Positions 1-11,004 of a stretch of DNA of 64,000 nt are shown here, one piece after another. Below the pieces are notes generated by a model, which worked only from the letters and a program-made list of their open reading frames with translations, was not told the DNA's origin and did not search any database. The number at the start of each line of letters is the position of its first letter. Position 1 is the stretch's first letter. Source of the DNA: Elmis aenea (Eukaryota > Arthropoda > Insecta > Coleoptera > Elmidae). The position numbers were made by a program, and so were the translations under genes. The DNA lies in contig OX393579.1 of NCBI GenBank assembly GCA_947652605.1, forward strand, positions 21,349,674 to 21,413,673, written 5' to 3'.

Positions 1-1178
1 AAGATTGTACAAAAAAAAACGACGGTTCATCCCGTATAGCAAATTTTATGGGCTACAACTTTGGTCAAGTGAAATTTTCGGAAAATCCAACCGATTTTTG
101 GAAAAAGTCGAAAATATCTTGTGTTTTATGTTAGAAACTAAGAAACACCAATGGGAACATCTTGGAAAAATACCTAGTCTTTAAGAATTTTAGAATAAAA
201 TTGTAGGTTAGTCTCCCCAAACTAGTAACAATATTATAAAGAGAAAAAATAATAACTCAGGGAATAGTATAAAAAATGACTTTTGGTTGGCACGCCAATC
301 ATGGGCGCAAATTTTAAAATGAAAATGCACAATTAACCTTGGTAAGCATATACATTGGAACGGAAGCATTTCCGAACACATGCCCATCTACATTTTTCCC
401 ATTATTTTCGTTAATATAACACGCTGTTAATGTTTTGTCGGATACAATCTGGTTAACTTTTAATAGCGTAAACATAATAATACTGCAAAAAAATATAGCG
501 AAGCAAATGCTTCATAAAATAACCGCTTTTGCTCGCACACCTAGCAAAGCTTAATCTTCCTATTAGCTAAATATACCTTGCAATGTTCTCTTGTTACATA
601 GACAACTATTAAAACGTTTATTACGAAGCAGTTTGCAGTTAGTTATAAGTTTAATTGCAACTTTATTTCGTGTTAACATTCAGAGTGGTACCAATAGTAA
701 CTATAATAGCCCAGATCCTTTCATTTTGAAGTGTTTTAACAGCTGTTTCATGTAGGAACTTTAATATTGTGGAAACTCTAATGCATATGTGCTTGTTTCA
801 GATCGGTGCCAAAACTTGGTTCAGTGGACTTCTTATCCGCTGTACCATGATAAAATCATGTTTTTCGTTTATACATATATTAAATTTATATGACGTTTAT
901 ATGACATCACGGATTCCAAAACATTACTGGTATTCGTTTTTATGAGTCGTAAATAGCTGAAATTTTATGGTCGCTTATGCCTGTATTTCGAGCAGTTTTG
1001 TTGTTTCAAACGCCAGTTAATTCTACCAATACAATTTGTTTTTTTGTATAAAATCTATACGAAACGTTTCGAACGTGACGACTTGCCATTAGTTAGCCCG
1101 TATCAAAATTTTATTGGTTTTTATTTCACGAGAAAATTTAATAAAACGAAAAAAGATACAATGTTTTTACATCTAGCT
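1..1178. other. Unassigned AT-rich DNA
   Basis: I see no gene, RNA gene or repeat boundary here. The open frame at 1044-1322 has no recognisable domain and runs into the hAT MITE that starts at 1179, so I treat it as chance. Confidence 0.6.
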
Positions 1179-1578
1179 CAGTGTTTCTCAACCTTTTTGT
1201 ATTTGCGAGCACTTTTTTCATATCAATTTTTATTGCGCTTACCTTCCAATCGTTTTGTGCTGCCAAAAAACTATTTGTTTCTATTTCTCAAACTGTCTTT
1301 TCACTCGTTATATTATTTTTAAAATATGTAATAAGTTAGTATCTTATTTCGCTAATGTGAACTTAAAAATACATTAAAGTCGAAACACTAGTTATTAGGC
1401 TCACTATAAACCTTTGATATGTGCGACTGCTGTCATTTTCAGAATGTACCTACTTCATCTAATTGTTTTTTTGTTGTTTCAATAATTAGTTTTTCTTAGA
1501 TTTTCACTTCTTTGCGTCACCCCATTAGTTATTTCGGGCCCCGCATAGGAGGCGCGCCCCACAGGTTGAGGACTACTG
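1179..1578. mobile_element. hAT-type MITE (non-autonomous)
   Basis: The left end reads CAGTGTTTCTCAACC and the right end, reversed, reads CAGTAGTCCTCAACC, an imperfect terminal inverted repeat of the kind seen in hAT elements. The flanks are ATCTAGCT (1171-1178) and ATCTTGCT (1579-1586), an 8-bp target-site duplication with one mismatch, the size hAT transposases make. The 400-bp interior has no coding capacity. Near the right end it carries a GC-rich stretch (about 1534-1560) resembling those in the element at 63510-63776. Confidence 0.75.
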
Positions 1579-1586
1579 ATCTTGCT

Positions 1587-2519
1587 AAAGGATAATATAA
1601 ATTAAAACATGTTTCTTAAATTAAATCAATATAATGAGTAAATCACAACCGCGGCCCGTTTTTGTGTCCCGTTACGCATTTGAAACATTTGAGTAGATCT
1701 AAAAAAATGTTTTGGGATTCTACTATTATTATGTTTCTTACAAAAGTAAACTGCGCGCAGCCCGTCTACGTATCCCGAGGTTTTGGTCCGCCATAAGTCG
1801 AGTGGCAATTTGCACATTGTATCTTAGTTGTTTAATTGCTTTTTTGCGTTGTCTTCCAATTTTGTGTTTAATAATTATTTATAACCATCTCTAAGTAACG
1901 AACAGTTTTTTAAGCTAAATAGACGGATAAGTATTGCTTTACCTGATAAAAAATTTATGTTTTACTTGGAACCAAAGTGAAACAGTGATGAAAAAATACG
2001 ATTGGACACCTCTTTGTCAATCACAATTACAAAATAACAACACATGGCACTTTCCAAACTGTCATACAATATTTTAAAGGCACAAGCCATTAGTGGAACA
2101 TTTGCCAGTCATACTGAGAAACTACAATAATTATCATACAAAGATAAATGTTTAGGAGGCAAGAGGATATTTTTAAAACGTTTGGAAACCTCTTTGAAAT
2201 CACATATGAGGAAGCAGAACCTCTAGCATTACAACCTGAAACTCATTGGCATGCAGTGCAATGAAGAATGCAAGATACAATTTAACCCTGCGTTGGTCGC
2301 AATACCCACTGAGATCGTCGCAATGTATCCAGAAGATGCGTAATTTATTTGTATTATCAAGTTGCCTTTGGTTCATAACAAATCAATGTAAATTAAAAAT
2401 TGGACTTTCGAACGAATGTTCTCCATTCAAAAATGTATATAGTTACAAGGAATATATTTTAAAATGCAATACATCCAAAGCCTGCTAGTTTAATTCTATT
2501 AAATATTGCGTTTGTATCC
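1587..2519. other. Unassigned AT-rich DNA
   Basis: No feature I can support. The open frame at 2246-2488 contains several cysteines but matches nothing I recognise. Confidence 0.5.
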
Positions 2520-3010
2520 CTAAGTTATCATTAAAACCGCAATAACTCGAAAAATATTAATTTTAGACATAAGTGATCTTCAATAATTTTTGAAGATAAT
2601 TACAATATCAATAAGAAAATGTAAAAATATATAGCGTATTCCATATAAAAAACTTACTTATTTGTGTTTAAAGTTTGACTAAATGGACCGAGCATAAGTT
2701 GATTTATTTTAAAAATTTAACTGCACATAAATCACGATGACACTATTGTCTTCCAAGATTTGAAAGTACTTTGTTCTAACATAACCGACTTGTGATATAT
2801 CATGATTTTTTTAGAGTCCTGATCTTGTCAATATTTTTATAAAAACTTAAATAACTCAAAAACGACTAATTTTAGATAAAACAGACCTTTAATATTATTG
2901 AAAGAGCACTTAGTTTTACATCTAAAAATAATAAAATATACAGGGTGTTCTATGTAAGAAAACAAAGTTACGTATCAGTGCGCAAAAACAAAACACTGTG
3001 TTCATTTGGA
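2520..3010. repeat. Two diverged direct copies of a MITE arm
   Basis: The stretches near 2535-2660 and 2847-2975 can be aligned: both run AATAACTC, then an ATTTTTAG- or TAATTTTAG-like motif, then an AT-rich tract. The second ends in TA followed by CAGGGTGTTCTATG at 2941, the terminal motif used by other TA-flanked MITEs in this window. No matching opposite end was found, so these look like pieces of one degraded element. Confidence 0.4.
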
Positions 3011-3039
3011 TTTAATTTAAGGTTATATATTATCCGGTC

Positions 3040-4153
3040 CTCTTCTACTTTTCGGTGTAGAGGGTAAAAAAAAATACCCTAAGGTGTAAGGGATTTTTTT
3101 CTTTCTTTTCTGGCATTTTTTTCTGGCGTTTTTCTAGAGTTGAGTTCTTTTTGTGTTTCCCTCTTTGCATTTTTTGCATGTCCTTTTTCATTGCTTGCGT
3201 CAGTTCCGATGTCTTTTCTTATTTCTTTTTTTTTAGTTTATTTTCTTTCTCGTGCCCTTTTTCATTGCCTGTATTGTTGACCCAATATTTCTAATGTTCT
3301 TTGCTATTAGTTTTTTGGAGGTTGATGGTTTGTTGTTGTTTTATTTTCTTTCACCTTTTTCTGCTCCCTGTCCCATCTTCATTCTTTTCCAACAACTGTG
3401 ATCTTTTGATATCCTATTTTCGTTGTTCGTCCTTTCTGTCCCTCTTCTTCCGCTATTTGTTTTAGCTTCTTTAGAATTTTCAGTTCCTCCTTTGTCATTT
3501 CGTTGTTTATATATTTCTTGGAGTTGTTTTAACTTATACTTGTTTTTCATTACCTTTTCTTTTTCTAGTGGTTTGTCTAGTTCTAACTTTCATGTTTTTG
3601 TTCCTATCTGTATGGCGTTTTTGATCTAAACTTTTATACCTGTTCCTCTTTCAATAAGATGTTCAAATTCATGTATAACGTCTGCTTTTTTATCAGTTTT
3701 TTCTAGTTTTCTAACTCTATCTTCTACGGATTTCATCTTCTCTTTTATTATCTTGTTTTCATTTTTCAGCAATTCATTTTTCTGTTTCAGTTCCTTCAGT
3801 TCCTCTTAATATGATGTCTGGTCATGTTTTATTTCTTTTATATCTTTCATTACTTCCTTGAACATGCGCATAAGCGTATCCGTTTTATCTTCTTTCTCTT
3901 TTTGAGGTGTCTTGTTAATCATTTTACTCTTTTTACTCCCTTTTGGTATGTCTTCTATGTCCTGTCCTCTTTTCCTTTTCAAATCCTCCGACGTATACTC
4001 GTCGCTTTTGAGATGTTTTGTTTCTTTCATATCTTTCATTGTTTCTCTAATCATGTTCGTAAGCATATCTATCTTTTTCAAATCTTCTGACGTATATTCG
4101 CCGTTCTCACATTCTACAGCACCACTCTCCCTCCGCTGTGCCATAATACGCAA
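3040..4153 (-). pseudogene. LINE ORF1-like coiled-coil protein, decayed
   Basis: The minus strand encodes a lysine- and glutamate-rich, heptad-like protein in pieces. The first open part (4153-3806, 115 aa) has two copies of a YTSEDLK motif. After a stop the reading continues as EELKELKQKNELLKNENK and VEDRVRKLEKTDKKADVI, and another piece (3550-3341) contains KNKYKLKQLQEIYKQRND. This order (charged coiled coil, RVRKLE, then a KxKLKxLQE segment) resembles the nucleic-acid chaperone ORF1 of some insect non-LTR retrotransposons. Several stops and frameshifts make it nonfunctional. The downstream part (3340-3040) is lysine-rich but too degraded to place. No reverse transcriptase lies next to it, so I cannot say which LINE family it belonged to. 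Confidence 0.55.
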
Positions 4154-5524
4154 AATACACTTGTTACACCTTTATTGCACTATTTATTATTGTATCCTCT
4201 TAAAATAATTTATTTCATCGCACTCCGTTTTTATTCGAGTTTGGCATTGACAAAACGTAAACGAGGTTTTTATAGGAACTATCTCAGCCAACAATAACTT
4301 GTCCGACTTGTTTAAAAGTCCGAACTCAACTCAAATAATATAAGGTTAAGTAGTAAATGACTACAACCTTTATTCAAAACTTTATTTTTGCCAAGTTGTC
4401 ACAAGACAAAATATCGATACGTTTCATTACTTTTTGTACACACTGTATAAAATTATTATAAGTACTGTATGTTTTTTTATTGAAAATTAATAAAGACTGT
4501 AATAGAACAAACATTTTTGTCTTTTAAACAATGTCTTTTTTAAATTTATTTAATATGGCCCCTGATTAAAAACTAAATTGTATGCAGCGCTTTATACATA
4601 AAATTCTGTGCATCACTGTTTTAAACTAAGCTTTACACTTTAAGGAACACGCAATACGAATTATTCATGGTTGTAGAAAATTAAAAAAAGAAGTGGAAAT
4701 GAGGCGAAAGGTCTTTTTGTTCATGTGCCGAATGGACGATACGGTGACGGAAAATTCACCAGGTTAATATTAGGTTAGCTGACCCTAGCTTTCGACAGAC
4801 AAATTGCGGGCGGTTCGGGTAAGCCCGCCATTTGTTATTTTTTAGAGCAACGACGCGCATCTAATGGTTTCGTGTACAAACAAATTGAACCGCACCGTTA
4901 GCGAATAATGCGCCTCGGTAATCATTTTTTAAAGCACATTCAAAAATCAATCGTTAATAAATAGGTCTGCACAGAATTTAAAATACGACAGATAAGGTCG
5001 AAGTATATATAAAACAATCTAGTTAGGAAATCAACGAGCCCTTCGATAATTCGATTTGGATGAAAACGGAAACACGGCCGATATTTTCTTTTAGAAGTTG
5101 TTTTATGGTTATGGGATCTTGTAAAGACCGTGAAGAGAGCTTTATGGTTAAGTGTGGGTATATAACCTATCGACTTTTTATACGGAGTATTTCGTAATTT
5201 TTGATATTACACAGAACTTTCGTAAAACATATTAGTTACAATTTGCAGCTTAATGAATGAACTATTTCGCGATGGAGTTAATTTAGAGAGAGAAAAAAGT
5301 AGATATTGTATAACAGCTAAAATTTTTATTAGTTTTATCGTATTATACGTTACCCTTGAGTTAATTAAATGGTTGTTGAACATTATATAATTTACAGGTA
5401 ATAAAGCCATGAAAAATGAAATTGGTATACAAGCGCAAAACTGGAAATTATACAGATATTTTATACAGCCTTAGTAAGGTTTTTAATAAGGCAACATTTC
5501 GATTAACTCAGAATAAACAATATA
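4154..5524. other. Unassigned DNA, one CpG-richer patch
   Basis: No gene found. The stretch at about 4780-4930 is richer in CpG than its surroundings and looks unique within the window. It has no open frame of note. Confidence 0.5.
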
Positions 5525-6472
5525 CAGGGTGTCCATGATTAGATTTCCAGCATGGGGATCTCGTTTATTATTGGAGATACAGGTTTGTTTAAATTAGATG
5601 AATTATTTCCAAATATGAGAGGAGCTACAATCAATTTTAAAAAATACAAAATTTCTCTTATTTTAGATGTTATAGCAAAAAATATGAAATGTTAAATTTC
5701 TTTTTTCTCTCAATTTTTTTAAAATTTTATTCATTAGATCAATTTTCTTAGTACTTTCCAAAGGTACTTTTTAATGGAGAATGTAACCGTTATTTAATTT
5801 TTACACAATTTCTATAGCAAAGAATGTAGCCAATTTATAAAATTTTTAATTAATTGTAAATGTGCCCATAATTATATGATAACAAATTTGCTACAAAGAC
5901 TATCGAATTACACAACAATAATGTAAAATTATAATAAAAGATACCGCCGACAAATAGGAACCGTCATTTAACATTAATTAAATGTTTTTGGTTTTTATTT
6001 TCATAGATAGCTTGATAAGTGATGGGTAAATACGTTTTTTTTTTATTTTGTGAAATGGATATAGCAAGTAATATCTCATTTAAAAGAAAAAGAAGAGCAC
6101 ATTTAACTATTCCATAGCCAACTTCGCGGCCCATAAGAAAAAATGAAATTGGGGGTAATACCTCGAAAATGTTAGGTGTTTAAAAAAAATCTAAAATAAC
6201 GGTTACATTTGACATAAAAAAGTTCCTAAAAAAAGTATAAATAGAATTGTTCTAATGATTAGGACAAAAAAGTTATTAGAGAAAAAAGATATTCGACATT
6301 TTCATATTTTTTGCTAAAACATCTAAAGCACGAGGAATTTTGCACTTTAAAAAAGTTATTGTGGATCCTCTCCTATTAAGGAATAAATCATCTAATTTAA
6401 AAATAAAACAAACAACCTGTATCTCTTTTAATAAGCGAGATGTCCATGCTGAAAATCTAATCTGGGAAATTG
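5525..6472. mobile_element. Palindromic TA-flanked MITE (family A)
   Basis: The left end, CAGGGTGTCCATGATTAGAT after a TA, is repeated in inverted and partly degraded form at about 6430-6472. The arms stay complementary for hundreds of bases, including the motif CAGCATGGGGATCTCG and its inverse. The same arms flank the element at 46296-47804 and part of 57487-58412. This copy has lost the coding remnant kept by the 46.3-kb copy: its centre joins the two arms directly. The open frame at 6340-6537 is arm sequence, not a gene. Confidence 0.75.
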
Positions 6473-8067
6473 AAATATGCGTTTTTTATGTTTCATTTAT
6501 TTTATTAGTTACAGAAAGTTTTAGTTGTAGATTATAACGGCAAAGCAAATACCGCTGTATGTTGATATACAAATAAAAAAAATTTAAATTAGTAACAAGA
6601 ACCGTAAAACAAAACGAGTAAGTCCGGTTAAGGGTTTAGGAAATTTTAATTCTCAGTTTTGTTTTGCTTCACGGAGTTTAATTTGCAAGCTGGTTCAGCG
6701 GAACCTGTTTGGTTACGGTTGGGGTTAAATTAATTTTAAAAAATCCAATAAGAAGTTAAAATAATGTAAACAATGAAACGCATATCCGTTTGGTGTATAA
6801 GGAAAAAAAAAGAAAAAGTTTTTTGTTTGAGAGTAGTTCGGGACTTTTCCTCGGATATAGCTAATTGGCGCATTACATTTGCACATAACGGCATAAAAAT
6901 AATTCGAAATTTTAAAGTGTTTTTAAATGATGGTTTTCACGTTTTTATTAGTAGGATAGTAGGTACTACTTATATGCATCTTTTTTCAATCAGGTAATAA
7001 ATATTTTAACATTTTTATTAATGAATTTTGTAAAAGTATATTAGTAAGAAAATGGTGGCACAAATGAGTATGATAAATTATTGGTACATAAAAGTGGATC
7101 AAGGGGAACTACTTTAATAAACTTTAAAAGCTAAAAACTTTTTACTGTTAAGTTATAGTTGTGGATATCTTTGGTCTTATGGCCTAAATACTTTATGCAT
7201 TGGGACATTTTTCGTAAAATGTAAGAATCTCTGTTATAGAAAAACAAACAAAAAACACGCTTGCAAAAATGCATGACTTAACTCAAGGGCCGCCGCCGCG
7301 TAGGGGACATGCAAGAAGAATTTACTTTTTTTTTTACTTTGTTTTAATTTCTGCGTAAGTGATGCAAATCTTCAATAAAGATCCTCTAAACATAATTTAA
7401 AAAAAATGTATATAACGGTCTTTTTTTATTTTCGTGGAAAGTAGGCTGCTGACTTAATTATAATATTTTAAACAGACATAAAATAACCATGTACATGTTC
7501 GTATAACGACTCCACTTAAAAAACGCTTTATCTTTTATGTAAAGGGTAAAAACTTTAAGCATGGATTTAAACATTATTATAACGGCATTACAAAAGGAAT
7601 TTAAAAATAAAATTATGTGCACAGTAAAATTTTTAAAACAGCGTATTTTTTACGAAAACCAATAATAATCACAACTCTGATGTCACTTCAAATATATATA
7701 ATCAGAGCGCTGTTGTTTCAAGATTCTGTCTTTTGATTTTTTGCTTGACTTAAACGGATGAAAGGTATTAGTGCGATTGGAAATCGATCCGAACTCTGTT
7801 TTTATTTCTTGTTCGTTATGATTACCGAAGGAATCACTCTGTAACGGCGACTAGAATATACTGCTGATAGAAAAGCAATGACAACAAAAAAACTCAAACA
7901 GACCGTAAAAGAACTATTCAGAAAATAGTTTTTAGTGTAGTTAATATTGATTAGTTAGACTCTCTTTTGTGTACGATGCCATATAAATGAAATACAAGGA
8001 TGTTTTTAGAACAAGTTGTTGCGAAACAAATGAACCAGAAAATTATTTTGCTTGACGATTCATAATA
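6473..8067. other. Unassigned AT-rich DNA
   Basis: No repeat boundary or gene that I can support. The 74-codon frame at 6773-6997 shows no known motif. Confidence 0.5.
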
Positions 8068-8650
8068 CAGGGTGTGTATAAATTGGCGGAAGCGCTACAC
8101 GTGGCGATGTTCTTCGTAAAATTCTAAGTCGAAAATCTTAATGCAAAAATGTTGTACCATGCTTGCTGTGTCTGCAAGAGATCCTCAAAGTTTTGACATT
8201 TAGTCCTTTAATAAGCGTTATTATTTAATATTTGTTAATGAAAAAGCTGCGATTTGGAATAAAAATCAATTTCGAATAATATTTTTTCCTAGATAATGCG
8301 TTTTTCCTTTCAAAAATTGGTGTTATGTATGTTAATCACTGACTTGAATGAAAATAATACATATGGCAACATTGTCATTAGCTGTCATCTCTGTTTTTCT
8401 CGTAATTATTCTAGTTTGTGTTAGACGATACCAAAAAGTTTGCAGCTATGTTTACGAACTGAAGGCTTTCAGTTCGAACAAATATTATAAATATCTAAGT
8501 AAAAATTGCTAATAAAAATTTTTGTTTTTTGAAATGGTTCCTGAGACCATAGAAAGCATGGTACAACATTTTTGTATTACGATTTTCGACTTGGAATTTT
8601 GTAAAGAACATTGCCACGTGTAGCGCTTCAGCCAATTTATACACACCCTG
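8068..8650. mobile_element. Internally deleted derivative of the DD41D transposon
   Basis: The left end CAGGGTGTGTATAAATTGG follows a TA (8066-8067), and its inverse ends at 8650 before another TA. The first ~70 bp match both ends of the intact transposon at 38883-40549, including AAATTCTAAGTCGAAAATCTT. The stretch at about 8430-8500 matches the end of that transposon's reading frame (TTTGCAGCTATGTTTACG, then TTCGAACAAATATTATAAAT). It is therefore a deletion product that kept both ends and the last ~60 bp of coding sequence. It encodes no transposase but keeps the sequences a transposase would bind. Confidence 0.9.
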
Positions 8651-8652
8651 TA

Positions 8653-9356
8653 TACTGCAATAGGTTTGTAACCTACAAGTCAGAATTAAAAATGCGTTAA
8701 AACGATACCTCTTGATAAAACAAAACACATAGAACAACATGTTTTGTTGGACTAAATAAATAACAAAGGATCTAATTTAATATTTTTATGATTTCATATG
8801 TGTTAATCAACAAATTGTGTTTGCTTATTTGATTTTAATTACATCAACACACCCAATATCAAACATTTATCAATGTGACTAGGCGCATAGTTTAAACACA
8901 AAAAAAAATCTAAATAAATAATTAAAAATGAATAAATAAATAAACGGCAAGTAACATTTTATCCAATATTTTATAACCTGGTTATCGAAACTTTTGCACG
9001 TTTTTAAACATTACACTTGATTGCCTTAAGCTACTATTGAGCTTCACAAATTCTAAAATCTGATTTCATTTGTTTATAGTATTAAAGGTTTTCAACCAAA
9101 TTGATAATCAGTAATAATATAGTAGGAGTATTTTTTATCGTGATATTTTATAATATTACATTATTTACGATCGAAATTTATTATGTAAAAAGTATTCCTA
9201 TAAATTTACAAATAGATGTAAATATTAAAATAAAAAGATATTATTAAGTACTTTTTAAAATGATTGACAGTAAATGAGTAAAATATCCCATATAAATATT
9301 TAAATTCATAAATAAAATATAAGTAAAAGTTGAAAAAAACAACTAACAACAACCAA
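8653..9356. other. Unassigned very AT-rich DNA
   Basis: Nothing that can be supported. The 79-codon minus-strand frame at 9206-9445 runs into the hAT element and has no domain. Confidence 0.5.
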
Positions 9357-9364
9357 AACAGCAC

Positions 9365-10242
9365 TAGGGATTCTGTCCCGGGAATTTCCCGAGAGGTAAG
9401 TCCCGGGAATTCCCGGGACTTTCTTAGTCTCGAGTCCCGGGACATTTAGTTCGAGACTCTAGACGAGACTAAATGTTACAGAACACTCAAATTAATTTTT
9501 TATACTTCTTATTTTTAAACAAATTTTACTGCCATGAGTTTAGCAAAAATATTTTGTTTCATAATTTTTTATGTTTATAGTTTATACTAACAATCAGCAT
9601 TTACTTAACTTTACTTAAATTTTTTGCCTGCCATATTTAATTCTTTATGTTTATTTCTTGTCTGCTTTAAAGCTAAAGGATAATTGTTAAGTTTATTAGT
9701 AAAAATATATTTTACTTATGCGTGTTATGTTTTAAATTTTAATGAAAATTGTTAAATTTATTTAAAATAGACATTTACTTGGAAATATATACTTTATTTA
9801 CTGTAAAATGTAGAATTAATTAAAAATAATAATACTACTCCTACTACTATACTTTATTTATAAAATAAATGCTTCAAAAACAAAATCCGTGAATTTGGTT
9901 TAATTAACAAAAATATTCTGTCAACTGTCACGACCGATTCACGATCACCATACGTGCAAAGCAGCAATTTTAAATATGTGGGTGCTTTCAGAAACAATGT
10001 CACTGTCAAGAAAACTTATTTTTTACAGTGAAAATAGCCGATGAATTTTGAGTACATGAATATAGCATCATTTTTCTTGCACCTTATAAAATCTTCCGTC
10101 ATTTTTGACGGGTTATACCACCATTTTCTAGTATGTAAATAAAATTCGCAAAAGTCTCCAAGTCCCGGGAATTCCCGGGACTTTGATAAAAAAAAGTCTC
10201 GAGTCCCGGGACTTTAAAAATTGTCGAGACTCAGAATCCCTA
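9365..10242. mobile_element. hAT-type non-autonomous element with CCCGGG subterminal palindromes
   Basis: TIRs TAGGGATTCTG and CAGAATCCCTA are bounded by a perfect 8-bp duplication AACAGCAC (9357-9364 and 10243-10250). Just inside both ends lie repeated near-palindromes of the type CCCGGGAATTCCCGGGA and GTCTCGAGTCCCGGGAC (9377-9440 and 10160-10215). Such subterminal repeats are where hAT transposases usually bind. The ~700-bp middle is AT-rich with no open frame. The perfect duplication suggests a fairly recent insertion. Confidence 0.9.
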
Positions 10243-10250
10243 AACAGCAC

Positions 10251-10996
10251 CAACCAAAAATAGGTTTTTGTGGAAAATAGTATAAGAGAAGTTGAAAAAA
10301 ATTAAGCACGTGAAACAAAAGTTTTAAAACAATTTACACCAAACAAGTAAAAATAGTGGCCATTACGGCAAAACCTTTCTTACAAAATTGTGGGGTAATT
10401 TGCGAATGATAAACTGTCAGAAGTGCTGTACGAATAAATCTAACTAACTGTTTAATAAAAGTGTGGACCTTCGTCGTACTTTATCTTTAGTCTTATTCAA
10501 AATTTACACAAGGACGCTTAGTCAAAGGAAGCAAAATTGCAAAGGATTGATTGTACATTTCTGTAAAACAGGTGATGCTTGCGCAATACAAAAATTATTT
10601 GAAATTTATGAAAGACAAATAATAACAGAGAAGTAACAATTGGGTTTCTGAGTTTATCAGTAAGGTTAGGTACCGAAAAAACGATATTTGTAAACCAAAC
10701 ACCAATAATTTGCTACTGACGATAGTAAATAAATGAAATGTTTCATAAAAGTGAAAAATTAACTAAGAAAATATGTTTTAGAATAAATAAACAAAAAAGC
10801 TAAATTGGTGGATGTTATTTCAGGCCATCGTAAATAAAAAAAAAAAATTATTAATACATTCTTTGGATTCTGAAGAATATTAAATGAAAGAAATAAACTT
10901 TTACGTCGATAAAGAAGATATCCTGTGTAGAAAAATAAGAAAAATATAAGAAGAAGCATTTAAAAACAAAACAAGAACAGATAGTATATAACATTA
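10251..10996. other. Unassigned AT-rich DNA
   Basis: Nothing that can be supported. The frame at 10759-10959 is low-complexity, rich in F and L. Confidence 0.5.
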
Positions 10997-11004
10997 GAAG
11001 CTAT

